Shown piece after piece: positions 56,097 through 64,000 of a stretch of 64,000 bases of DNA. The translations under genes and the position numbers were made by a program. The notes beneath the pieces are model-generated. The model had not been told where the DNA came from. It saw only the letters and a program-made list of their open reading frames with translations, and made no database searches. This DNA is from Blastococcus sp. LR1 (GTDB lineage: Bacteria > Actinomycetota > Actinomycetes > Mycobacteriales > Geodermatophilaceae), in the NCBI RefSeq assembly GCF_020166105.1, contig NZ_JAIUJY010000005.1, forward strand, positions 327,679 to 391,678. Reading direction: 5' to 3'. The number at the start of each line of letters is the position of its first letter. The first letter of the stretch is position 1.

Positions 56097-57236
56097 ATGA
56101 CCGACACGCTCGCCGACAGCCGTACCTCTTCGCGGATGTTCCTCGCGGACGTGCCGGTGGTCGTGGAGGACGTGCGTCGCCGCTCCGCCGCCGAGCGCGA
56201 GGAGCTGCTCGCCGACCCCGGGTTCGGCCGCTACTTCACCGACTCCATGTTTGTGGCCCGGTACCAGGCCGGCCGGGGCTGGTACGACGCCCGGCTCACC
56301 CAGTACGGCCCGCTGCCGATGGATCCCGGCACCGCCGCGCTGCACTACGCGCAGTCGATCTTCGAGGGCCTCAAGGCCTACGCCCAGCCTGACGGCAGCG
56401 TCGCGATGTTCCGCCCCGAGGCCAACGCCGCACGCTTCGTCCGCAGCGCCGAGCGGCTGGCGATGCCCCCGGTGCCGGAGGAGGCGTTCCTCGCCGCCGT
56501 CGACGCCCTGGTCGACGCCGACCGCGACTGGGTCCCGAGCGGCCCCGACCAGTCGCTCTACCTGCGCCCCTACCAGCTGGCCAGCGAGTCCTTCCTCGGC
56601 GTCCGCCCGGCGCACGAGTACCTGTTCCTGGTCATCGCCAGCCCCGCCGGCGCCTACTTCCCGCGCGGCGTGCAGCCGGTCTCGGTCTACGTGTCCGAGG
56701 ACTACGCCCGGGCGGCCCCCGGCGGCACCGGCGACGTGAAGTGCGCCGGCAACTACGCGGCCAGCCTGCTGCCGCAGCAGGAGGCCAGCGCGCTCGGCTG
56801 CGACCAGGTCGTCTACCTCGACGCGGTGGAGAAGAAGTACATCGAGGAGCTGGGCGGGATGAACCTGTTCTTCGTCCTCGGTTCCGGCGACGACGCCGAG
56901 CTGCTCACCCCCGAGCTCTCCGGCAGCCTGCTCCCCGGCATCACCCGCGACTCCCTGATCCGCGTGGCCGGCGACCTGGGCCACCGCGTGAGCGAGCGCA
57001 AGGTGAGCCTCGAGGAGTGGCGCGACGGCGTGCTCGACGGCTCCATCACCGAGACCTTCGCGTGCGGAACGGCGGCCGTCATCACGCCGATCGGCGAGGT
57101 CAAGGCCCGCAGCGGCGAGTTCGCCGTGGGCGACGGCACCCCCGGCCCGCTCACCATGCGGCTGCGCGAGACGCTGCTCGGCATCCAGCACGGGCGGGTG
57201 GCCGACACCCACGGCTGGCTGCACCGGGTCTCCTGA
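56097..57236 (+). CDS. ilvE: Branched-chain amino acid aminotransferase
   Basis: This PLP enzyme (fold type IV) carries out the last step of valine, leucine and isoleucine synthesis. Visible motifs are ALHYAQSIFEGLKAYAQPDG, YLRPYQLASESFLGV, the PLP Lys in GDVKCAGNYAASLLPQ, EKKYIEELGGMNLFF and TFACGTAAVITPIGE. The 379-residue length is typical of the actinobacterial type II BCAT. The ATG at 56097 has GGAG just upstream. ribF follows after 14 bp. Confidence 0.97.
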   Translation: MTDTLADSRTSSRMFLADVPVVVEDVRRRSAAEREELLADPGFGRYFTDSMFVARYQAGRGWYDARLTQYGPLPMDPGTAALHYAQSIFEGLKAYAQPDGSVAMFRPEANAARFVRSAERLAMPPVPEEAFLAAVDALVDADRDWVPSGPDQSLYLRPYQLASESFLGVRPAHEYLFLVIASPAGAYFPRGVQPVSVYVSEDYARAAPGGTGDVKCAGNYAASLLPQQEASALGCDQVVYLDAVEKKYIEELGGMNLFFVLGSGDDAELLTPELSGSLLPGITRDSLIRVAGDLGHRVSERKVSLEEWRDGVLDGSITETFACGTAAVITPIGEVKARSGEFAVGDGTPGPLTMRLRETLLGIQHGRVADTHGWLHRVS

Positions 57237-57250
57237 CCGGGACCGGGCGC

Positions 57251-58219
57251 GTGTTGCGCTGGCGGGGGCTGGAGGCGACCCCGGGCGACCTCGGCCGGAC
57301 GGTGGTCACCGTCGGGATGTACGACGGCGTCCACCTCGGTCACCAGAAGCTGATCGGAGCCGCGGTCGCGCGCGCCCGGGCGATGCGTCGGCCCTGCCTG
57401 CTGCTCACCTTCGACCCCCACCCGGCCGAGGTGGTGCGCCCCGGCTCGCACCCGGCGATCCTCACCTCGCTGGACCGCAAGGCCGAACTCGTCGCGGGCC
57501 TCGGCGTCGACGCCATGTGCGTGCTGCCGTTCACCGCCGAGTTCAGCCGCCTGGCGCCGGAGACGTTCACCCACACCGTGCTGGTGGAGCGGCTGCACGC
57601 GGCGCAGGTCGTGGTGGGGGAGAACTTCACCTACGGGCACAAGGCCGCGGGCGACGTCGCGAGCCTCGGCGAGGAGGGCCGCCGCTTCGGCTTCGCCGTC
57701 GACGGGGTGCCCCTGGCCCAGGACTCGTCCGACGACGGCGAGGTCACCATCTCCAGCACCTACATCCGCGCCTGCGTCGCCGCCGGGGACATGGTGTCGG
57801 CGGCCCGGGCGCTCGGGCGGCCGCACCGGGTCGACGGCGTCGTCGTGCGCGGGCACCGCCGCGGGCGGGAGCTGGGTTACCCGACGGCGAACGTCGAGAC
57901 CCCGCCGTTCACCGCCATCCCGGCCGACGGCGTCTACGCCGGCCACCTGGTCACCCGGCACGACGACGGCACCAGCGCCCAGCGGCTGCCCGCGGCGATC
58001 TCGGTGGGCACCAATCCCACGTTCCAGGGGACCCGCCGCACGGTCGAGGCCTTCGCGCTGGACTACAGCGGTGATCTCTACGGCGAGCACGTCGGCGTCG
58101 AGTTCACCGCCCGGCTGCGGCCGATGGCCGCGTTCGACGGCGTCGAGGCCCTGCTGGCCGCGATGGCGCAGGACGTCACCGAGACCCGCCGCGCGCTGGG
58201 CCTCCCCGAAGCTCGCTGA
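57251..58219 (+). CDS. ribF: Bifunctional riboflavin kinase/FAD synthetase RibF
   Basis: RibF converts riboflavin to FMN and FAD. The N-terminal adenylyltransferase domain has VVTVGMYDGVHLGHQKLIG, LLTFDPHPAEVVRP and the ISSTYIRACVAAGDM motif. The C-terminal kinase domain has GVVVRGHRRGRELGYPTANV, VGTNPTFQGTRRTVEAF and LYGEHVGVEF. I chose GTG 57251, the first start near the conserved part; its ribosome site is weak. ribF next to truB and rpsO is the usual order; here methyltransferase, MhuD-like and ilvE genes lie between truB and ribF. Confidence 0.96.
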   Translation: MLRWRGLEATPGDLGRTVVTVGMYDGVHLGHQKLIGAAVARARAMRRPCLLLTFDPHPAEVVRPGSHPAILTSLDRKAELVAGLGVDAMCVLPFTAEFSRLAPETFTHTVLVERLHAAQVVVGENFTYGHKAAGDVASLGEEGRRFGFAVDGVPLAQDSSDDGEVTISSTYIRACVAAGDMVSAARALGRPHRVDGVVVRGHRRGRELGYPTANVETPPFTAIPADGVYAGHLVTRHDDGTSAQRLPAAISVGTNPTFQGTRRTVEAFALDYSGDLYGEHVGVEFTARLRPMAAFDGVEALLAAMAQDVTETRRALGLPEAR

Positions 58220-58273
58220 CCCGGCCGGGTCGTGCGGCGACGCACCGTGATCAGCCGGCGGCAGCGGCGCTGG

Positions 58274-58366
58274 TAACCTTCGGGGCAGCCGGTACCACCG
58301 GCGTGTGTGCAGCCTGCCCTCGTGCGTCAGACCGGGGGCCACACGTGACCGCCCAGGAGGCGAACC
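58274..58366 (+). promoter_or_regulatory. Putative rpsO promoter and leader
   Basis: TAACCT at 58274-58279 fits a TANNNT -10, without a clear -35. A small hairpin GCCGGT/ACCGGC (about 58288-58302) follows, and the ribosome site AGGAGG precedes the ATG at 58367. It may be part of an S15 autoregulatory leader, which is common in other bacteria. Confidence 0.4.
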
Positions 58367-58636
58367 ATGGCGCTCGACAGCGCAACCAAGCAGCAGATCA
58401 TGACCGACTACGCGACGGTCGAGAAGGACACCGGTTCGCCCGAGGTGCAGGTCGCGATGCTGACCCGCCGGATCAGCGACCTGACCGAGCACCTGAAGAT
58501 GCACAAGCACGACCACCACAGCCGGCGGGGCCTGCTCCTGCTGGTCGGCCGGCGTCGCCGGCTGCTGAACTACCTGGCGAAGACCGACATCAACCGGTAC
58601 CGCTCGCTCATCGAGCGGCTCGGCCTGCGCCGCTAG
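58367..58636 (+). CDS. rpsO: 30S ribosomal protein S15
   Basis: S15 binds the central domain of 16S rRNA. All 89 residues match the family: [60 protein letters not shown] and [20 protein letters not shown]. The ATG at 58367 has a strong AGGAGG. A terminator follows within 10 bp, then pnp. Confidence 0.98.
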   Translation: MALDSATKQQIMTDYATVEKDTGSPEVQVAMLTRRISDLTEHLKMHKHDHHSRRGLLLLVGRRRRLLNYLAKTDINRYRSLIERLGLRR

Positions 58637-58642
58637 TACGTC

Positions 58643-58681
58643 GAGGGGACCGCCCCCGGTTCACACCGGGACGGTCCCCTC
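58643..58681 (+). terminator. Strong terminator after rpsO
   Basis: GAGGGGACCG (58643-58652) pairs with CGGTCCCCTC (58672-58681), and an inner CCCGGT/ACCGGG (58655-58660, 58665-58670) extends the hairpin. It lies just after the rpsO stop. Confidence 0.85.
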
Positions 58682-58685
58682 TCTC

Positions 58686-58912
58686 GTGCGGCACCCGCCG
58701 CACGGGCCACGGCGAGCCCGACCGACGCGATCCGCGACGGGCCGGTCCTCGGTAGTGGCCCCCGGGCACGCATCGGTCCCCCTCCGCAGGGGAGCCGGTT
58801 CCCGAGGGCTTCGATCGAGCACCGGTCACCCCGGACGCCGACGGCGGACCTCCGCCGCAAGAGGAGTCGCACGACGGCACGAGGCCGCTGCGACGAAGAG
58901 AGAGAAGGACAT
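58686..58912 (+). promoter_or_regulatory. Structured leader of pnp
   Basis: Stems GTGCGGC/GCCGCAC (58686-58703) and CGGCGGA/TCCGCCG (58842-58857) are perfect, with further pairing around CCCCCTCCGCAGGGG. In other bacteria the pnp leader is cleaved by RNase III and controlled by PNPase itself, so a similar autoregulation is plausible. The ribosome site GAGAAGGA precedes the ATG. Confidence 0.5.
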
Positions 58913-61168
58913 ATGTCCGCACCCACCATCACCGCCGAGTTCGACGCCGAGGACGGCGTCACCACCGCCACCGCGGTCATCGACAACGGCAGCTTCGGCA
59001 CCCGTTCCATCACCTTCGAGACCGGCCGCCTCGCCAAGCAGGCCGCCGGCTCCGTCGTCGTCACCATGGGCGACACCATGCTGCTGTCGGCCACCACCGC
59101 CGGCCGTCAGCCGAAGGAGCAGTTCGACTTCTTCCCGCTGACCGTCGACGTCGAGGAGCGCATGTACGCCGCCGGGCGCATCCCCGGTTCGTTCTTCCGC
59201 CGCGAGGGCCGCCCCTCCGAGGACGCGATCCTCACCTGCCGCCTGATCGACCGCCCGCTGCGCCCGACGTTCGCCAAGGGCCTGCGCAACGAGGTCCAGG
59301 TCGTCATCACCGTCATGGCGCTGGACCCCACGCACCTCTACGACGTGGTCGCGATCAACGCCGCCTCGGCGTCCACCCAGCTGTCGGGCCTGCCGTTCTC
59401 CGGCCCCATCGGCGCCACCCGCGTGGCCCTGATCAACGGCCAGTGGGTCGGCTTCCCCACCCACACCGAGCTCGAGGACGCCGTCTTCGACATGGTCGTG
59501 GCCGGCCGCGTGCTCCCCGACGGCGACGTCGCGATCATGATGGTCGAGGCCGAGGCCACCGAGAAGACGATCGAGCTCATCGCCGGTGGCGCCACCGCCC
59601 CGACCGAGGAGGTCGTGGCGCAGGGCCTCGAGGCCGCCAAGCCGTTCATCAAGGCGCTGTGCGACGCGCAGTCGGCCATGGCGGAGAAGGCGGCCAAGCC
59701 GGTCGCCGACTTCCCCCGCTTCCTGGACTACCAGGACGACGTCTACGCCGCCGTCGAGGCGCAGGTCGGCGACAAGCTGGCCCAGGCCCAGCAGATCGCC
59801 GGCAAGGCCGAGCGCGAGGACGCCACCGACGCCCTCAAGGACGAGGTCAAGGCTGCGCTGGCCGGCCAGTTCGAGGGCCGCGAGAAGGAGATCTCCGGTG
59901 CCTTCCGCGCGCTGACCAAGAAGGTCGTGCGCCAGCGCATCCTGCGCGACAAGGTCCGCATCGACGGCCGCGGCCTGACCGACATCCGGCCGCTGTCGGC
60001 CGAGGTCGAGGTCATCCCGCGCGTGCACGGCTCGGCGCTGTTCGAGCGCGGCGAGACCCAGATCCTGGGTGTCACCACGCTGAACATGCTCCGCATGGAG
60101 CAGCAGCTGGACACGCTGTCGCCGGTCAGCCGCAAGCGCTACATGCACAACTACAACTTCCCGCCGTACTCCACCGGTGAGACCGGTCGCGTGGGCTCGC
60201 CCAAGCGCCGCGAGATCGGCCACGGCGCGCTCGCCGAGCGCGCTCTGGTGCCGGTGCTGCCGGACCGCGAGGAGTTCCCCTACGCGATCCGTCAGGTCTC
60301 CGAGGCCCTCGGCTCGAACGGCTCCACCTCGATGGGTTCGGTCTGCGCCTCGACGCTGGCCCTGCTCAACGCCGGTGTGCCGCTGAAGGCGCCGGTCGCC
60401 GGCATCGCCATGGGCCTGGTCTCCGACGAGGTCGACGGCAAGACCGAGTACGTCGCGCTGACCGACATCCTCGGCGCCGAGGACGCTTTCGGTGACATGG
60501 ACTTCAAGGTCGCCGGCACCAAGGACTTCGTCACGGCCCTCCAGCTGGACACGAAGCTCGACGGCATCCCCTCCGACGTCCTCGCCGGTGCGCTGACCCA
60601 GGCCCGCGCGGCCCGGCTGCACATCCTCGACGTCATGGGCGAGGCGATCGACGCCCCCGACGAGATGAGCCCGTTCGCGCCCCGCGTGACCACGGTGCGC
60701 ATCCCGGTCGACAAGATCGGCGCGGTCATCGGCCCCAAGGGCCAGATGATCAACGCGATCCAGGACGAGACCGGCGCGGACATCACGATCGAGGACGACG
60801 GCACGATCTACGTCGGCGCCTCCGACGGCCCCTCGGCCCAGGCCGCGGTGGACCGGATCAACGCCATCGCCAACCCGCAGATGCCCAAGGTCGGCGAGCG
60901 CTTCCTCGGCACGGTCGTCAAGACCACGCCGTTCGGCGCCTTCGTCTCCCTGCTCCCGGGCAAGGACGGGCTGGTGCACATCAGCAAGCTCGGTGGCGGA
61001 AAGCGGATCAGCAAGGTCGAGGACGTGTGCAACGTCGGCGACAAGCTGCAGGTCGAGATCACCGACATCGACGCCCGCGGCAAGATCAGCCTGGCGCCCG
61101 TCGCCGAGGGTGGCGCCGAGGCCTCCTCCGAGGCGCCGGCCGAGGCCGCCGCACCTGCGGGTGAGTGA
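58913..61168 (+). CDS. pnp: Polyribonucleotide nucleotidyltransferase (PNPase)
   Basis: This 3'-5' phosphorolytic exoribonuclease acts in RNA turnover and, in actinobacteria, also adds 3' tails. The 751-residue protein has two RNase PH domains ([20 protein letters not shown] with [60 protein letters not shown]), a central helical domain, KH ([20 protein letters not shown]) and S1 ([20 protein letters not shown]). An Ala/Glu-rich tail follows. The ATG at 58913 has GAGAAGGA upstream. Its stop overlaps the M16 gene (GTGA). Confidence 0.98.
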   Translation: MSAPTITAEFDAEDGVTTATAVIDNGSFGTRSITFETGRLAKQAAGSVVVTMGDTMLLSATTAGRQPKEQFDFFPLTVDVEERMYAAGRIPGSFFRREGRPSEDAILTCRLIDRPLRPTFAKGLRNEVQVVITVMALDPTHLYDVVAINAASASTQLSGLPFSGPIGATRVALINGQWVGFPTHTELEDAVFDMVVAGRVLPDGDVAIMMVEAEATEKTIELIAGGATAPTEEVVAQGLEAAKPFIKALCDAQSAMAEKAAKPVADFPRFLDYQDDVYAAVEAQVGDKLAQAQQIAGKAEREDATDALKDEVKAALAGQFEGREKEISGAFRALTKKVVRQRILRDKVRIDGRGLTDIRPLSAEVEVIPRVHGSALFERGETQILGVTTLNMLRMEQQLDTLSPVSRKRYMHNYNFPPYSTGETGRVGSPKRREIGHGALAERALVPVLPDREEFPYAIRQVSEALGSNGSTSMGSVCASTLALLNAGVPLKAPVAGIAMGLVSDEVDGKTEYVALTDILGAEDAFGDMDFKVAGTKDFVTALQLDTKLDGIPSDVLAGALTQARAARLHILDVMGEAIDAPDEMSPFAPRVTTVRIPVDKIGAVIGPKGQMINAIQDETGADITIEDDGTIYVGASDGPSAQAAVDRINAIANPQMPKVGERFLGTVVKTTPFGAFVSLLPGKDGLVHISKLGGGKRISKVEDVCNVGDKLQVEITDIDARGKISLAPVAEGGAEASSEAPAEAAAPAGE

Positions 61169-62526
61169 CCACGTCTGACGTGTTCGGGACCGGGGCGGGT
61201 GCGCATGCACCCGCCCCGGTTCCTGTCGGGGAGACCGCCCTGCTCGACCTCGACGAGGTCGGCGGACGGGTGGAGCGCACCACCCTGCCCGGGGGCCTCC
61301 GGGTCCTGACCGAGACGATGCCGGGAGTCCTCTCGGCGACGCTCGGCATCTGGGTGGGGGTCGGCTCGAGGGACGAGACGCCGGCCGTGGCCGGCTCGTC
61401 GCACTTCCTCGAGCACCTGCTGTTCAAGGGCACCTCGTCGCGCTCCGCGCTGGAGATCGCGACGGCCATGGACGCGGTCGGCGGTGAGATGAACGCGTTC
61501 ACCGCCAAGGAGCACACCTGCTACTACGCGAACGTGCTCGCCAGCGACCTGCCCCTGGCCGTGACGCTGCTGGCCGATCTGGTCACTGACGCCACCAATA
61601 CCGCGGCGGACCTGGAGTCCGAGCGCACGGTCGTGCTCGAGGAGATCGCCATGCGCGACGACGAGCCCGCGGACGCCGTGCACGACCTGTTCGCCGAGAC
61701 GCTGTTCGGGGACACCTCCCTGGGCCGCTCGGTGCTGGGAACCGTGGAGTCGATCGAGGGCCTGACCCGGGATGACGTCGACGGCTGGTATCGCTCGCGG
61801 TACGCCGCGCCGTCGATCGTGGTCACGGCGGCCGGCCGGGTGGACCACCAGCAGGTCCTGGACCTGGTGACGGCGGCCTTCGGGAGCCGGCTGTCCGGGA
61901 CCGCCGAGCCGGCGCCGTTGCGCACCGGTGACCTGGAGGTGGTCCGGCCGGCTCGCAGCACCGGGCTGATCTCGCGGCGGACCGAGCAGACGCACCTGCT
62001 GTTCGGCGCCCCGTCCATGGGGCGCAACGACGAACGGCGCTACACCGCCGCGGTGCTGGACGCCGCGGTCGGCGGCGGTATGAGCTCGAGGCTGTTCCAG
62101 GAGATCCGCGAGAAGCGGGGGCTGGTCTACAGCGTCGGCTCGGCGCTCAGCCACTACGCCGGCGCCGGCGCCTTCTCCGTGTACGCAGGCTGCGCCAAGA
62201 AGCGGGTGCCGGAGGTCCTCAGGCTGATCCGCGAGGAGCTGGACCGGGTGGCCGCCGACGGACTCACCTCCGAAGAGGTCGCCCGCGCCCGTGGGCAGCT
62301 GCGCGGGGGACTGGTGCTGGGGCTCGAGGACACCGGGTCGCGGATGAGCCGGCTGGGCAAGAGCGAGCTCTCCTACGGGGAGTACGTGCCGGTCCGCGAC
62401 GTCCTGGCCCGCATCGACGCCGTCGACGAGATGCAGGTGCGGTCCGTGGCCGCCGAGCTGTTCGGCCGGGAGACGTGCCTGGCCGTGGTCGGCCCCTACC
62501 GCGAGTCCGACCTCGACGAGCTCTGA
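61165..62526 (+). CDS. M16-family zinc metallopeptidase
   Basis: This 453-residue insulinase/processing-peptidase-type protein has the inverted zinc motif HFLEH in [19 protein letters not shown], the distal Glu in [18 protein letters not shown], and the C-terminal half domain ([40 protein letters not shown]). The M16 partner of pnp is conserved in actinobacteria (mycobacterial PepR). Its targets are unknown. GTG 61165 overlaps the pnp stop. Confidence 0.93.
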   Translation: MTTSDVFGTGAGAHAPAPVPVGETALLDLDEVGGRVERTTLPGGLRVLTETMPGVLSATLGIWVGVGSRDETPAVAGSSHFLEHLLFKGTSSRSALEIATAMDAVGGEMNAFTAKEHTCYYANVLASDLPLAVTLLADLVTDATNTAADLESERTVVLEEIAMRDDEPADAVHDLFAETLFGDTSLGRSVLGTVESIEGLTRDDVDGWYRSRYAAPSIVVTAAGRVDHQQVLDLVTAAFGSRLSGTAEPAPLRTGDLEVVRPARSTGLISRRTEQTHLLFGAPSMGRNDERRYTAAVLDAAVGGGMSSRLFQEIREKRGLVYSVGSALSHYAGAGAFSVYAGCAKKRVPEVLRLIREELDRVAADGLTSEEVARARGQLRGGLVLGLEDTGSRMSRLGKSELSYGEYVPVRDVLARIDAVDEMQVRSVAAELFGRETCLAVVGPYRESDLDEL

Positions 62527-62527
62527 G

Positions 62528-63713
<1,186 letters not shown>

Positions 63714-63791
63714 CCGGGCGCCCGGGACGCGCTCCTGAGAGGGGGGCGTTCCGGAACGCGCAGAGTGTGACGCGGACCGCGCCGCTGGGGG

Positions 63792-63820
63792 TTGCACAGG
63801 GACCTAAGACCTCGTGTAGT
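63792..63820 (+). promoter_or_regulatory. Candidate rRNA promoter P1
   Basis: TTGCAC (63792-63797) and TGTAGT (63815-63820) with a 17-bp spacer make a good sigma-70-type promoter. It lies upstream of P2 in the rrn control region. Confidence 0.6.
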
Positions 63821-63871
63821 GTTCTCCATGCGCCGCGCGGCCCGGAAGGGCCGCCGGACCGGACACTGCCC

Positions 63872-63900
63872 TTGAGGGCCTCCGGAAACCGGCGTAGAGT
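63872..63900 (+). promoter_or_regulatory. Candidate rRNA promoter P2
   Basis: TTGAGG (63872-63877) and TAGAGT (63895-63900) are separated by exactly 17 bp. This is the most convincing promoter in the window. Multiple rrn promoters are usual in fast-adapting actinobacteria. Confidence 0.75.
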
Positions 63901-63954
63901 TGGACATCCAGCCAGTGACGGAGCCCGTGAGGGTCGAGTTTCTGCGCGTCCGCT

Positions 63955-63992
63955 CCTTGAGAACTCAACAGCGTGCCGAAAGTCAGTGCCAA
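63955..63992 (+). promoter_or_regulatory. rRNA leader antitermination/processing box just before 16S rRNA
   Basis: TTGAGAACTCAACAGCGTGC, followed by CGAAAGTCAGTGCC, is the conserved leader seen immediately upstream of 16S rRNA in actinobacteria; it holds the boxA-like and processing signals. The 16S gene itself must begin just beyond base 64000. It follows dapB with no gene between. Confidence 0.8.
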
Positions 63993-64000
63993 GTAATACC

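Overview
The window is a very high-G+C chromosome segment (G+C judged by eye) from an actinobacterium. Most genes run on the + strand. Gene order follows the conserved actinobacterial block known from Mycobacterium and Streptomyces: ffh, then rpsP-khpA-rimM-trmD-rplS-lepB-rnhB, yraN-comM-dprA-xerC-whiG, rpsB-tsf-pyrH-frr-cdsA-rlmN, dxr-rip1-ispG, rimP-nusA-ylxR-infB-rbfA-DHH-truB-ribF-rpsO-pnp-M16-dapB, and finally the promoters and leader of an rRNA operon. A WhiG-type sigma factor, class-E-sortase-type LAxTG anchoring and the overall protein style suggest a Geodermatophilaceae-like or Frankia-relative genus. That placement is inference, not proof. No transposase, phage gene, CRISPR array, tRNA or complete rRNA gene was found.

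Layout. 1-6 kb: the 3' end of ffh, an amidohydrolase, an LCP cell-wall ligase, tiny uncertain ORFs, proS and a RraB-like protein. 6-12.4 kb: S16/L19 ribosomal operons with RNA-processing genes, signal peptidase I, an aspartate-less response regulator, RNase HII and DUF2469. 12.4-16.5 kb: a five-gene accessory cassette that splits the usual DUF2469-yraN neighbourhood. It has a frameshifted membrane protein, a WXG100-like helical protein, a large T7SS-signal protein with a hydrophobic core, and two small alpha/beta proteins that resemble part of the frameshifted protein. 16.6-23.4 kb: yraN, comM, dprA, xerC, whiG, an M23 peptidase and a membrane protein. 23.5-34.4 kb: translation factors, pyrH, cdsA, a small RNA-methyltransferase operon, PPK2, rlmN and a VIT1-type transporter. 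34.4-36.7 kb: a minus-strand surface module (DUF2631, a short LCP protein, an LAxTG protein). 36.9-43.5 kb: non-mevalonate isoprenoid genes around the Rip1 site-2 protease, then a lipoprotein penicillin-binding protein. 43.5-63.7 kb: transcription/translation factors, nanoRNase, MATE transporter, pseudouridine synthase, IlvE, RibF, PNPase, a zinc protease and DapB. 63.8-64.0 kb: tandem rrn promoters.

Points most worth a second look. (1) The 12.4-16.5 kb cassette looks like an orphan type VII secretion effector module. Its WXG100-like gene is preceded by a nested hairpin in which a perfect 10-base anti-Shine-Dalgarno pairs with the ribosome binding site. (2) The first cassette gene is broken by an 8-bp tandem duplication whose removal restores one 387-codon reading frame. 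(3) Three intergenic copies (near 6.0, 41.6 and 50.0 kb) of an undescribed repeat share boxes but have hairpin arms that differ in sequence while remaining complementary. (4) rip1 appears to start at CTG. (5) The response regulator has lost its phosphoacceptor Asp and conserved Lys and sits behind an unusually AT-rich leader.

Translational coupling through ATGA/GTGA overlaps is pervasive: ffh-amidohydrolase, rimM-trmD, rnhB-DUF2469, cassette genes B-C-D-E, comM-dprA, DUF2332-SpoU-GyrI, rlmN-VIT1, rimP-nusA, rbfA-small acidic protein-DHH-MATE, and pnp-M16.
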